Positions 24,918 through 34,157 of a stretch of DNA of 64,000 bases are shown in pieces. Numbering within the stretch: the stretch's first letter is position 1; each line of letters opens with the position of its first letter. A program made the position numbers and the translations under genes. Under the pieces are notes generated by a model, which was given only the letters and a program-made list of their open reading frames with translations, made no database searches and had not been told where the DNA came from. Source of the DNA: Bacteroidota bacterium (GTDB lineage Bacteria; Bacteroidota; Bacteroidia; Bacteroidales; UBA10428). The DNA is taken from assembly GCA_016699695.1 (NCBI GenBank), contig CP065006.1, positions 1,922,001 through 1,986,000 of the forward strand, written 5' to 3'.

Positions 24918-26624
24918 ATGACTTTTAACGAAACTGGTTTAAACGAAGCAATTCTTCGTGCTATAGCCGAAATGGGATTTATTAATCCCACACCCATTCA
25001 GGAAAAAACAATTCCTCAGATTTTAGAATCGAAAAACGACCTTGTGGCACTTGCCCAAACAGGCACCGGAAAAACCGCTGCCTTTGGTTTGCCGGTATTG
25101 CAACTCACCGAAATCGGGAACAAAGATGTTCAGACTCTGGTGCTTTGTCCAACACGCGAATTGGGTCTGCAGATTACAAAAGATCTTCAGAATTTTTCGA
25201 AGTATATAAAAGGCTTTAAAGTAGTGCCTGTATATGGCGGTGCAGCCATAGTCAATCAAATCAGAGAGGTGAAAGCCGGCGCCCATGTGGTGGTTGGCAC
25301 ACCGGGGCGTACACTCGATCTTATCAAACGAAAAGTGCTTAAGCTCGAAAATATTCGCTGGCTGATTCTGGACGAAGCCGACGAAATGCTTAATATGGGT
25401 TTTAAAGAAGACCTCGATGCCATTTTACAGGGTACACCTGCCAGCAGGCAAACACTCTTATTTTCGGCAACAATGCCAAAAGAAATTGAGCGCATCTCCA
25501 AAAACTACATGAAGAATCCCGACCAACTATCGGTAGGTAAACGCAATGCTGGTGCCGATAATGTCAAGCACGAGTATTACATGGTACGGGCAAAAGACCG
25601 CTACGAGACTCTTAAGCGGGTGGCCGATATCAATCCAAATATTTACGGTATTGTTTTTTGTCGTACCCGTGCCGAAACCAAAGAAGTAGCCGATAAGCTG
25701 ATGCAGGATGGTTACAATGCCGATACTCTTCATGGCGATTTAAGCCAGGCACAACGCGATTATGTCATGGGCCGTTTTCGTCAGAAACACCTGCAGATAT
25801 TGGTAGCTACTGACGTGGCAGCTCGTGGTTTGGATGTGAACGATCTTTCGCATGTAATCAACTATAATCTCCCGGATGATCTGGAAGTATACGTGCACCG
25901 CAGCGGTCGCACCGGCCGTGCAGGGAAAAGTGGCATTTCAATTTCCATTGTGCATACCAAGGAAACTGGTCATATTCGCGAGTTGGAACGCATGACCCAA
26001 AAGAAATTCGAGCAAAAGCAAGTACCCGATGGACGGGCCATCTGCGAGAAACAACTTTTTCATCTGGTAGATATTGTAGAGAATATTCATGTTGACAATC
26101 AACAAATTGAACAATACCTTCCGGTTATTTTTAAGAAACTTGAATGGCTCGATAGGGAAGAACTCATCAAGCATTTTGTTTCGGTAGAGTTTAACCGCTT
26201 TTTAGCTTATTATAAAGATGCTCCCGATCTGAATGTAAAAGCGGGCGCCGAAAGAAACGAAATCAGACAGGAAAAGGGCAGCAGGAGCCGAGTTAAATTT
26301 GCACGTTTTCACATCAACATTGGTACCAACAACAAAGCCAATGCTTCGTATTTGCTCAACATGATTAACGATGTGGTTCCTGGCGGAAAAATTGAAATCG
26401 GGAAAATAGACATTTTACGTAATTTCTCGTTTTTCGAAGCCGATAGCAACCACGAACAAACAATTCTGAAAGCCTTTCAGAATACGTTTATCGAAGATTT
26501 ACCCATAGTAGTTACCAAATCGAAGGCAGATAAAACTGAAGGTGAATTTCGCGAACGAAACGGTGGTGGCGGAAGGGCAAACTTTCCCGATAAGAATAAG
26601 AAACGCAAACGCAAACAATGGTAA
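24918..26624 (+). CDS. DEAD-box RNA helicase with DbpA-type RNA-binding domain
   Basis: 568 aa. All motifs are present: Q motif GFINPTPIQ, AQTGTGKT (Walker A), LILDEADEML, SATMP, HRSGRTGRAG, and a C-terminal RNA-binding DbpA-like domain at about 470-545 (SRVKFARFHINIGTNNKA, FFEADSN). The tail is basic (NKKRKRKQW). CshA/DeaD type helicases act in ribosome assembly and RNA turnover, especially in the cold. A terminator follows within 8 bp. Confidence 0.9.
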   Translation: MTFNETGLNEAILRAIAEMGFINPTPIQEKTIPQILESKNDLVALAQTGTGKTAAFGLPVLQLTEIGNKDVQTLVLCPTRELGLQITKDLQNFSKYIKGFKVVPVYGGAAIVNQIREVKAGAHVVVGTPGRTLDLIKRKVLKLENIRWLILDEADEMLNMGFKEDLDAILQGTPASRQTLLFSATMPKEIERISKNYMKNPDQLSVGKRNAGADNVKHEYYMVRAKDRYETLKRVADINPNIYGIVFCRTRAETKEVADKLMQDGYNADTLHGDLSQAQRDYVMGRFRQKHLQILVATDVAARGLDVNDLSHVINYNLPDDLEVYVHRSGRTGRAGKSGISISIVHTKETGHIRELERMTQKKFEQKQVPDGRAICEKQLFHLVDIVENIHVDNQQIEQYLPVIFKKLEWLDREELIKHFVSVEFNRFLAYYKDAPDLNVKAGAERNEIRQEKGSRSRVKFARFHINIGTNNKANASYLLNMINDVVPGGKIEIGKIDILRNFSFFEADSNHEQTILKAFQNTFIEDLPIVVTKSKADKTEGEFRERNGGGGRANFPDKNKKRKRKQW

Positions 26625-26631
26625 AATATAT

Positions 26632-26658
26632 AAAAGGTGCTCACAAGGCACCTTTTTT
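26632..26658 (+). terminator. Terminator of the DEAD-box helicase gene
   Basis: AAAAGGTGC-TCACAAG-GCACCTTTT with a following T-run; starts 8 nt after the stop codon at 26624. Confidence 0.9.
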
Positions 26659-26682
26659 ATTTTATTGGGGGCTGTAATTGGA

Positions 26683-27210
26683 TTAAAAATGAACCATGCT
26701 GCTAATATCGAATTCGCTGCCTACATGCTTACGTCCTTTTAAAAAGTCGAGCTCTACAATGTAGTTCAAGTATACTTCTTCGGGTTTAAAATGCATGAGC
26801 AATTCGAGGGCGGCCTTTGAAGTGCCTCCTGTGGCAAGTAAATCGTCGTGCAGCAGAATTATTTCTCCGGGTTCAATGGCATCCCGGTGGATTTCGATAG
26901 AATCTTCGCCATATTCAAGCATGTAGGATACAGAATATTTTTCAGCCGGTAATTTGCCTTTTTTTCTGATGGGCACAAAACCGGCTCCAAGTCTTGCGGC
27001 AAGCGCACCACCTAAAATAAATCCGCGCGACTCGATACCAACTACTTTGGTTATGCCACGCCCCATGTACATTTCCGATATTTCTTCGATTAAAAAGTGA
27101 AATATTTCGGGTTGTTTCATTGCAGTAGTGAGGTCTTTAAACTGTATTCCTTTTTTAGGATAATCCGGCACGTTGCGTATTGCGGCCTTCACATGTTCAA
27201 TGGTAATCAT
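26683..27210 (-). CDS. apt: Adenine phosphoribosyltransferase
   Basis: 175 aa, usual length. The PRPP-binding motif ILLHDDLLATGGTSKAAL (about 117-134) is exact, and GIESRGFILGGALAARLG is the family-specific segment. Converts adenine and PRPP to AMP for purine salvage. Convergent with the DEAD-box helicase gene. Confidence 0.95.
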   Translation of the reverse strand: MITIEHVKAAIRNVPDYPKKGIQFKDLTTAMKQPEIFHFLIEEISEMYMGRGITKVVGIESRGFILGGALAARLGAGFVPIRKKGKLPAEKYSVSYMLEYGEDSIEIHRDAIEPGEIILLHDDLLATGGTSKAALELLMHFKPEEVYLNYIVELDFLKGRKHVGSEFDISSMVHF

Positions 27211-27397
27211 ATCTCTTTGTTGATATTCTGAATTTTAGTTCGAATATCAGCAAGATTTTGCGAAATAACAAATTGGGGTAATTACCTTATAATCCCTCAA
27301 AAAATCTTGTTTGTGAGCATAATCCACCTGCCTTGTGGCTTATAACTTTTTTGAGCCTTCAGAAATTTCTGGTTTATCTTGCATAAAATATTCTGTT

Positions 27398-28681
27398 ATG
27401 GTGCTGAATTATATCTGGATTGGCTTTTTTCTGGTTGCTTTTATGGTAGCTCTTTTGCGGGTGGCCGGATATTACCTGCAGCAGCATGTCGACTGGTTCG
27501 GATCGATTGTGTTTGATGCTGCCGACCGCGATGTGTTTGGAGCTATTGTCGATTCAAGCTTTGTAATGGCCGAAAGCAGCGTTAAAATTACCATTTACCT
27601 TATCGGTATCATGGCCCTGTGGCTGGGCATTATGAAGATTGGTGAAAAGGGTGGTGCGGTTCAGGTGCTAGCCCGTATTACATCGCCTTTCTTTACACGT
27701 ATTTTTCCTGAAGTACCAAAGGATCATCCGGCCATGGGCAGTATGCTCATGAACATAACCGCCAATATGCTTGGCCTTGACAATGCAGCCACACCACTTG
27801 GTTTAAAAGCCATGAACGAGTTGCAACAACTCAACAAACAACCCGATACTGCCTCGAATGCGCAGATTATGTTTTTGGTGTTGAATGCTTCAGGGCTCAC
27901 TATTATTCCTGTAAGCATTATGGGCTTACGTGCTGCAGCTAATGCGGCCAATCCGGCCGATGTATTTTTACCTATTTTAATGGCTACTTTTGTTTCCACT
28001 CTTGTGGGTTTGGTTTTAGTTTCATTGATACAACGCATTAACCTCTTTCACAAAATTGTGTTAGCCTATTTGGGCGGTACAGCATTATTTATCGCTTCCT
28101 TGTTTTTTCTGCTTGCTCACCTCGATAAAAGTCAGATAGAAATAGTTTCGCGCTTTGCGGGCAGCTTTATCATTTTTTCCATCATTATCTTTTTCTTTTT
28201 ATTGGCCATTCGGAAAAAAATTAACCTGTACGAGGTTTTTATCGAAGGTGCACGTGAGGGTTTTGAGGTGGCTGTTAAAATAATTCCTTATTTGGTGGCC
28301 ATGCTCTTTGCCATTGGTGTTTTCAGAGCCTCTGGCACGCTCGACTGGATTGTGGGTGGGTTCCAATACTTCTTTGCTGCTATGGGTTTCGATACGCGGT
28401 TTGTACCTGCCTTGCCCACTGCGCTAATGAAACCCCTGAGCGGAAGCGGTGCCCGGGGTATGATGGTGGAAACAATGCAAAACTACGGTGCCGATTCTTT
28501 TGCCGGTCGATTGTCGTCGATCTTTCAGGGTAGTACCGAAACTACCTTTTATATTATTGCCGTGTATTTTGGATCGGTAAACATTCGTAAAACCCGCTAT
28601 GCTGTTACAGCCGGGCTTGTTGCTGACCTGGCTGGTGTGATTGCAGCCATATTTGTGGCCTATCTGTTCTTCGGAAATTAG
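27398..28681 (+). CDS. Nucleoside-recognition (SpmA/SpmB-like fusion) membrane protein
   Basis: The frame opens at 27335; the ATG at 27398 (MVLNYIWIGFFLVAF) gives 427 aa. About ten to twelve membrane segments. Two Gate (nucleoside recognition) domains are visible: LGLDNAATPLGLKAM (about 135-150) in the first half and TALMKPLSGSGARGMM then GSTETTFYIIAVYFGSV in the second. This order is spore maturation protein A then B, fused, which is common in non-sporulating Bacteroidota. Solute and role are unproven. Confidence 0.85.
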   Translation: MVLNYIWIGFFLVAFMVALLRVAGYYLQQHVDWFGSIVFDAADRDVFGAIVDSSFVMAESSVKITIYLIGIMALWLGIMKIGEKGGAVQVLARITSPFFTRIFPEVPKDHPAMGSMLMNITANMLGLDNAATPLGLKAMNELQQLNKQPDTASNAQIMFLVLNASGLTIIPVSIMGLRAAANAANPADVFLPILMATFVSTLVGLVLVSLIQRINLFHKIVLAYLGGTALFIASLFFLLAHLDKSQIEIVSRFAGSFIIFSIIIFFFLLAIRKKINLYEVFIEGAREGFEVAVKIIPYLVAMLFAIGVFRASGTLDWIVGGFQYFFAAMGFDTRFVPALPTALMKPLSGSGARGMMVETMQNYGADSFAGRLSSIFQGSTETTFYIIAVYFGSVNIRKTRYAVTAGLVADLAGVIAAIFVAYLFFGN

Positions 28682-28868
28682 GAGAGAAAAATTTTAACAG
28701 GGGATTTATGGAATTCATATAGTCGCTGCATCTGTACTGTAAATATTAATCGCATACATTATGAAACGAGCATGATTCGTTAAACACAAACAAGGATGAA
28801 TTGAAAATCGACGTAGTCAAAATTCATCATGTGTGTTCCATTCAACCTTATTAATAAATTATTCACAA

Positions 28869-30473
28869 ATGAAAAACTTATTTTTACTATTGGTTCTTAC
28901 TGCTTATAGTTTAGGCACTTGGGCCAACAATCCCTCTAAAATAAACCAGGTAATTGTTTACCAGCAGGGTGCTAAAATCACAAGCGAAGCAAACGTTAAA
29001 CTCCTCGCAGGCAATAACGAAATAATCATCAGCAACCTTCCGGTTGGCATGGATCCGAATAGTATCCAGGTGAAGGTAAGTGGTTCTGCAATTCTTTTGT
29101 CGGCCAGTGTTCGAACGCGCTTACTCGAAAATAAAGAATTACCAATACGCACCAAACAAATCGAAGATTCCATTATAGCCATCGACAATGAAGTGCTTTG
29201 GCTAAAAAGCGAAAAGGCAGTGTACGAAGGAGAAGAAAAAATAATTCTGGCCAACCAGAAACTCGGAAACGAGCAACAAAAAATGCAGGTAGAAGAATTA
29301 GTGAAACTCTCGGAATTTTTTCGCACCCGCCTTCTGGATATTCACCAGAAAAACTTTAACATCGACAAAAAAGTCGACCAACTCATGCTTATGCGCTTAC
29401 TTCTGTCCCAAAAACTGGATGAACTCCGGAATTCTGAAAAAAAATCGGTTGGTGAATTGGTAATTAATATTAGCTCGAAAGAAGCTGTTAGCCAGAAATT
29501 ATTCTTTAATTATCTGATTTACGATGCCGGGTGGACACCTCTTTACGATGTAAGGGCCGAAGGTACAAACAAACCCATGCAACTGATTTACAAGGCTAAT
29601 GTTTACCAGTCCAGTGGCATCGATTGGAGCGGTGTGCAACTCACAATATCTACAGGTAACCCTACTGCAAGTAAGGATAGACCAGTATTGTATCCCTGGT
29701 TTATCGACTTTGTACATTCCTGGAATTATTCCGATGAATATTCTGCAGATAAAAGGTCAGTTGCTGCTCAAAACCTTTATCAGGGTGCTATGCCCGCCGA
29801 AGTTGTTTCGGAGGATGTAGAAGAATCTGCACCAGTACCCTATCTTGTGCAGGAAACTAACAACCGAATGTCGGCAGAATATCGTATCGACATTGCCCAG
29901 GACATACCTTCCGATGGCAACAACCATCTGGTGGCCATTCAGGCCTACGAGCTAAACTCAAATTATGTATACCATGCGGTGCCGAAACTCGATCCGGGAG
30001 CATTTTTATTGGCAAAAGTGGCCGACTATGGAAAATTCAACCTTTTACCAGGTCCTTCAAACCTCTTTTTAGAGGGTATGTACATGGGACAATCGTACCT
30101 CAATCCGGTTACTACAGTAGATTCCATGCTCCTCTCGTTGGGTCAAGACGATAAAATCTCCATCAAGCGCACTCAATTGCAGGATTTTACTTCGAAACAA
30201 CAAATAGCCGGTACAATAAAAGAGTCTCGAGGCTTTGAGATTTCGGTACGCAATAACAATACTTTTGCCATCGACATCGAGGTGCTTGATCAGATGCCTA
30301 TCTCGAAATCGAAAGAAATAGAAGTAAAAGCAGAAGATATTGGTGGAGCGATTTACGATTCAAACTACGGATCGGTACTCTGGAAATTGAACCTTAAACC
30401 AGGTGAAACAAAGATTATCAGGTTTGCCTATTCGGTCAAATATCCGAAAGATAAAAACATCGATATTTTGTAA
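28869..30473 (+). CDS. MuiA family (DUF4139) exported protein
   Basis: The frame opens at 28833; the ATG at 28869 begins a signal peptide (MKNLFLLLVLTAYSLGTWA). The mature part has a DUF4140-like N-terminal domain (QVIVYQQGAKITSEANV), a coiled-coil middle (about 90-200) and a C-terminal DUF4139 domain (FFNYLIYDAGWTPLYDVRAEG, then LKPGETKIIRFAYSVKYPKD). These are the MuiA mucoidy-inhibitor family of surface or periplasmic proteins. Length fits (about 534 aa). Confidence 0.85.
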   Translation: MKNLFLLLVLTAYSLGTWANNPSKINQVIVYQQGAKITSEANVKLLAGNNEIIISNLPVGMDPNSIQVKVSGSAILLSASVRTRLLENKELPIRTKQIEDSIIAIDNEVLWLKSEKAVYEGEEKIILANQKLGNEQQKMQVEELVKLSEFFRTRLLDIHQKNFNIDKKVDQLMLMRLLLSQKLDELRNSEKKSVGELVINISSKEAVSQKLFFNYLIYDAGWTPLYDVRAEGTNKPMQLIYKANVYQSSGIDWSGVQLTISTGNPTASKDRPVLYPWFIDFVHSWNYSDEYSADKRSVAAQNLYQGAMPAEVVSEDVEESAPVPYLVQETNNRMSAEYRIDIAQDIPSDGNNHLVAIQAYELNSNYVYHAVPKLDPGAFLLAKVADYGKFNLLPGPSNLFLEGMYMGQSYLNPVTTVDSMLLSLGQDDKISIKRTQLQDFTSKQQIAGTIKESRGFEISVRNNNTFAIDIEVLDQMPISKSKEIEVKAEDIGGAIYDSNYGSVLWKLNLKPGETKIIRFAYSVKYPKDKNIDIL

Positions 30474-30494
30474 TTAAGTAGGGAAAAAAACAAA

Positions 30495-30522
30495 AAAAGC
30501 ATGGTGATATCGCCATGCTTTT
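30495..30522. terminator. Bidirectional terminator between MuiA-like and porin-like genes
   Basis: AAAAGCATGG-TGATATCG-CCATGCTTTT, a perfect 10-bp stem flanked by A- and T-rich runs, between two convergent genes. Confidence 0.9.
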
Positions 30523-30538
30523 GTATGCTCTTATTGCA

Positions 30539-31144
30539 TTAGCTATTAGGACCGATATGGAAATACAATCCGAAATTAATTACCTGGTTGTACCATGCCC
30601 CTTCGCTGTAGGGCGAACCTGAGTAAGTGGCGCGCACCGGAAACAGTGAATAGTTCCATCGGAGGTTTAAATCGAAGCGTTGGAAAAACCGGTAATTGAT
30701 ACCAAATAGAATGGCTGTTTCAAAGGAATTAGGACCTTCTCCTTCATCCCATTCAAACCAGGCTCCATCGAAGTATTGTGCCTTGTACAAATAGTTAAAA
30801 GAGAGCCCGCCTTCAAGTTTAAGGTTTTTCGCAGCTTCGTAGGTGCCCATAATAGGAACATCGATGTAGTTAAGCCTTATTTTTGCCGGATAATTTGGAT
30901 GCTTGCTGCCCGGGGCTGAACCTTTTGGGGAGTATTTTATTTCGAGCTGTGCTCCGAATTTGTCCTGAAGGTCGGTATTTACAAATGCCCCGGCAAGAAT
31001 TCCGCCTTTAAAAAATCCCACCCAGGTGTCGCCATCGATTTGTGAAGCATTCATACCAACCAAAATTCCTCCCTGAAAGCGCTGTGCTGAGGCTGTTACT
31101 GATAGCATGAACAATACCGGGAGAAGAAGGTGTCTAAGTTTCAT
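30539..31144 (-). CDS. PorT-like outer membrane beta-barrel protein
   Basis: 201 aa with a signal peptide (LLLPVLFMLSVTASAQ) and alternating beta strands with the repeated G-x-L-x-G and aromatic girdle pattern (ILVGMNASQIDGDT, GILAGAFVN, LRWNYSLFPV). This is the Bacteroidota outer-membrane-beta-barrel (PorT-like) family. No other function can be read. Confidence 0.75.
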   Translation of the reverse strand: MKLRHLLLPVLFMLSVTASAQRFQGGILVGMNASQIDGDTWVGFFKGGILAGAFVNTDLQDKFGAQLEIKYSPKGSAPGSKHPNYPAKIRLNYIDVPIMGTYEAAKNLKLEGGLSFNYLYKAQYFDGAWFEWDEGEGPNSFETAILFGINYRFFQRFDLNLRWNYSLFPVRATYSGSPYSEGAWYNQVINFGLYFHIGPNS

Positions 31145-31243
31145 GGGAAATTTTTTAGGTGATTAGGTTGATAATTCAAAGCTACGATTTTGTTGAATCA
31201 CTATGTTTTATTTTAAATTTTCTTCTCAGAGTCTTTCTACTGG

Positions 31244-31945
31244 TTATTCCGAGTGTTTCATATAGGTCTGTAATTTCTCTGTCAATACCTTCACACCTTT
31301 TCCTGCCGGTTCTTTAATGTATTCTATCTTTCGGCCAGAAGGGGTATTCACCTCGTTGGGGTCGATCACAAAAACCGGAGCATTTGAAGGAGCATACTGC
31401 ACCAGCGAAGCTGCAGGATACACCACCAAAGAGGAGCCAATTACCACAAAAATGTCTGCTTGAGAAGCAATACGGCAGGCTTCATCCATGGCGGGTACTG
31501 CCTCTCCAAACCAAACTATGTCCGGGCGAAGCTGAAATCCTTTTTCGCAGTTATCGCCTTTATTTATAGACTTGTAACCAATGTCGTAAACCAGGTTTTC
31601 GTCGCCTATGCTGCGTACCCTGGTTAAAATGCCATGCAGGTGCAGCACTTTTTTGCTTCCTGCCTGCTCGTGAAGGTTGTCGACATTCTGTGTAATAATG
31701 TGCACATCGAAATATTTTTCCAACTCAACAAGTCCGAGATGACCTTCATTCGGATGGGCATCTTTTAATTGGGCACGTCGTTCGTTGTAAAATTTTAATA
31801 CCAGCTCCATGTCGCGGTTCCATCCCTGAGGGCTTGCCACCTCCATCACATCGTAATTCTCCCAGAGGCCTCCCATATCGCGAAAGGTTTTAAGGCCGCT
31901 TTCGGCACTCATTCCTGCACCACTAAGTATTACAAGCTTTTGCAT
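31244..31945 (-). CDS. cobB: Sirtuin, class III (desuccinylase-type) NAD-dependent protein deacylase
   Basis: The frame opens at 31975; the ATG at 31945 (MQKLVILSGAGMSAESG) fits the family. About 233 aa. GAGMSAESGLKTFRD and TQNVDNLHEQAG, LHG and GSSLVVYPAA are sirtuin motifs. The FYNERRAQL segment supplies the Tyr-x-x-Arg pair that marks desuccinylases/demalonylases. The usual two C-x-x-C zinc pairs are absent: only one Cys (NCEKG) lies in the zinc region. Activity on acyl-lysine is likely. Confidence 0.85.
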   Translation of the reverse strand: MQKLVILSGAGMSAESGLKTFRDMGGLWENYDVMEVASPQGWNRDMELVLKFYNERRAQLKDAHPNEGHLGLVELEKYFDVHIITQNVDNLHEQAGSKKVLHLHGILTRVRSIGDENLVYDIGYKSINKGDNCEKGFQLRPDIVWFGEAVPAMDEACRIASQADIFVVIGSSLVVYPAASLVQYAPSNAPVFVIDPNEVNTPSGRKIEYIKEPAGKGVKVLTEKLQTYMKHSE

Positions 31946-32043
31946 TGAATTTCGTTTCATGTAAAAATAAGTCAAATCAGTGAGACTATAATTTTAGAAA
32001 TCCTGAGAATTAGTGATGAACTAAAATTATCAAGTCGAACTGA

Positions 32044-32065
32044 TCCCGATGCGAAGCAATCGGGA
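32044..32065. repeat. Dispersed hairpin TCCCGAT...ATCGGGA
   Basis: 7-bp perfect stem with an 8-nt loop (GCGAAGCA) in the gap between the sirtuin and dnaG. Related to the CCCGAA hairpin at 2976-2992. No T-tract, so unlikely to be a terminator. Confidence 0.4.
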
Positions 32066-32203
32066 ACTATAGGTCATATTGGCTTTGCCGAGCTTTTCCA
32101 TTGTAAATAGGTATCGAAAAATATTAGGGGATATTTCGGGTAAAGCTGCAGTTATGATAAGTTAAGGTATCTTTTCGTATTTTTAGGCCCTTAAATCTAT
32201 TTC

Positions 32204-34135
32204 ATGATAAATCGCGAAACCGTTGATCGAATTTTTGCCACTGCCGATATTGTTGAGGTAATCAGCGATTTTGTGAAACTTAAAAAATCGGGCACTAACT
32301 ACAAGGGACTAAGTCCTTTTTCGAGCGAGAAAACACCCTCGTTTTTTGTAAGCCCTTCGAAAGGAATTTTTAAATGTTTTAGTTCCGGATTGGGTGGCAA
32401 TTCGGTCAAGTTTTTAATGGAGCACGAAAGGCTTTCGTACCCCGAAGCGCTTAAATACCTCGCGAAAAAATACAACATCGAGATTGTTGAAAAGGAACTT
32501 ACTTCGGAGGATGTAAAGGAACGAAACGAGCGTGAAAGCCTATTGGCTGCTACTGATTTTGCCCGCAATCAGTTTACCGAATGGCTTTGGAAGCGCGACG
32601 AAGGAAAAGCCATCGGGTTGGCTTATTTTAAGGAACGTGGATTTAGGGAAAGTACCATCGAAAAATTTCAGCTGGGCTATTCGCTCGAAGCCCGCGATGC
32701 CTTTACCAATCTTGCACTTGAAAAAGGATACAAGCTCGAATACCTCCTAAAAACAGGTTTGTCGATCGAAAAAAATAATTACCGTTTCGACCGGTTTTCG
32801 GGCCGTGTAATTTTTCCAATACATAGTTTATCTGGGCAGGTTGTTGGTTTCGGCGGACGTGTACTCAAGAAAGACGAAAAAACAGCCAAGTACCTCAATT
32901 CGCCCGAATCGGAAATATACCATAAAAGTCACCTGCTTTATGGTTTGTATTATGCCCGCCAAGCCATTATCAAACACGACAGTTGTTTTTTGGTCGAGGG
33001 TTATACCGATGTCATCAGTCTGCACCAGGCAGGTATCGAAAACGTAGTAGCCTCGTCGGGTACTGCCCTTAGCGCCGAGCAGATAAGGCTGATTAAACGG
33101 TTTACAAAAAACATAACAGTGCTTTACGATGGCGATGAGGCGGGCATCAAGGCCTCTTTGCGGGGTATCGACCTCATACTCGAAGAAGGCATGAACGTTA
33201 AAGTACTGCTCTTGCCCGAAGGCGAAGATCCCGATTCCTTTGCCCGCTCCCATAGCCATACCGAGTTTTTTGAGTTTATCGAAAAGAACGAAAGCGATTT
33301 TATTCGCTTTAAAACCCGTTTATTGATAAAGGATGCTGAGAACGATCCGATTAAACGGGCACGACTTATCAGCGAAATTGTAAAGACCATTGCCGTGATC
33401 CCCGATTCCATAGTGCGCAGCGTGTATTTGCGTGAGTGCAGCAAACTTATGGATATCGAGGAGAAAATTCTTTACGACGAAACTTATAAAATTCGCCGCA
33501 CTAAATACCAGGAACAGGAAAGACGGTACAAACCCACCCAACCCCAAAATGCTTCTGTTCAGCAATCGGGCGAGATTGTACTTAACCTGGGTCATGAGTT
33601 TAAGCATGAGTACGACATTATGCGAGTATTGCTGAATTTCGGAAACAGCGAACTACTGATTGGTGAAGAATCAGTGAGCGTGGCACAATACGTGGTGAAT
33701 GAACTTCGTGAAGACAGCCTCGAATTTCTTCATCCGGTTTATCGGCGAATTTTCGAAACAATAACCGGCTGGGTCGACCGCAAAATGCGCATCGATAACA
33801 ATTACCTGGTAATGAACGAAGACATCGAAATTACCTCGACCGCCGTTGAAATGATGACTACCAGCTACGATGAGCAGATGAGTGTACTATGGAGCAAGCA
33901 CGATGTAAAGCTGGAAACGGAAGAGATGAAACTAAAAAGTATCGTGCCGGAATTAGTGACTTCCTTTAAAAATAAAAAACTCCATCTCCTGCTTTCCGAA
34001 ACACAAGACGAAATTCAGAGTGCCCAGGACAGGCACGACCGGGAATCGATTGAATTATTAATGCAAAAATTTACCTTGCTTAACGAGCTAAAGAAAAGCA
34101 TTAGTAAAGAGTTGGGCGATAGGATTATTTTATAG
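32204..34135 (+). CDS. dnaG: DNA primase
   Basis: 643 aa. Zinc-ribbon region at 34-62, RNAP basic region, Toprim domain (FLVEGYTDVISLHQAG, about 266-281; TVLYDGDEAGIKASLR, about 306-321) and a C-terminal helicase-binding-like part. The zinc ligands are degenerate: the family pattern C-P-F-H ... C-x-x-C reads S37, S40, C58, S61 here, so three of four are serine. I recall similar serine forms in other Bacteroidota primases, so this may be a lineage feature. Synthesises primers at replication forks with DnaB. Single gene. Confidence 0.95.
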   Translation: MINRETVDRIFATADIVEVISDFVKLKKSGTNYKGLSPFSSEKTPSFFVSPSKGIFKCFSSGLGGNSVKFLMEHERLSYPEALKYLAKKYNIEIVEKELTSEDVKERNERESLLAATDFARNQFTEWLWKRDEGKAIGLAYFKERGFRESTIEKFQLGYSLEARDAFTNLALEKGYKLEYLLKTGLSIEKNNYRFDRFSGRVIFPIHSLSGQVVGFGGRVLKKDEKTAKYLNSPESEIYHKSHLLYGLYYARQAIIKHDSCFLVEGYTDVISLHQAGIENVVASSGTALSAEQIRLIKRFTKNITVLYDGDEAGIKASLRGIDLILEEGMNVKVLLLPEGEDPDSFARSHSHTEFFEFIEKNESDFIRFKTRLLIKDAENDPIKRARLISEIVKTIAVIPDSIVRSVYLRECSKLMDIEEKILYDETYKIRRTKYQEQERRYKPTQPQNASVQQSGEIVLNLGHEFKHEYDIMRVLLNFGNSELLIGEESVSVAQYVVNELREDSLEFLHPVYRRIFETITGWVDRKMRIDNNYLVMNEDIEITSTAVEMMTTSYDEQMSVLWSKHDVKLETEEMKLKSIVPELVTSFKNKKLHLLLSETQDEIQSAQDRHDRESIELLMQKFTLLNELKKSISKELGDRIIL

Positions 34136-34157
34136 GCTTCCTGCAACCGCGGTTCGG

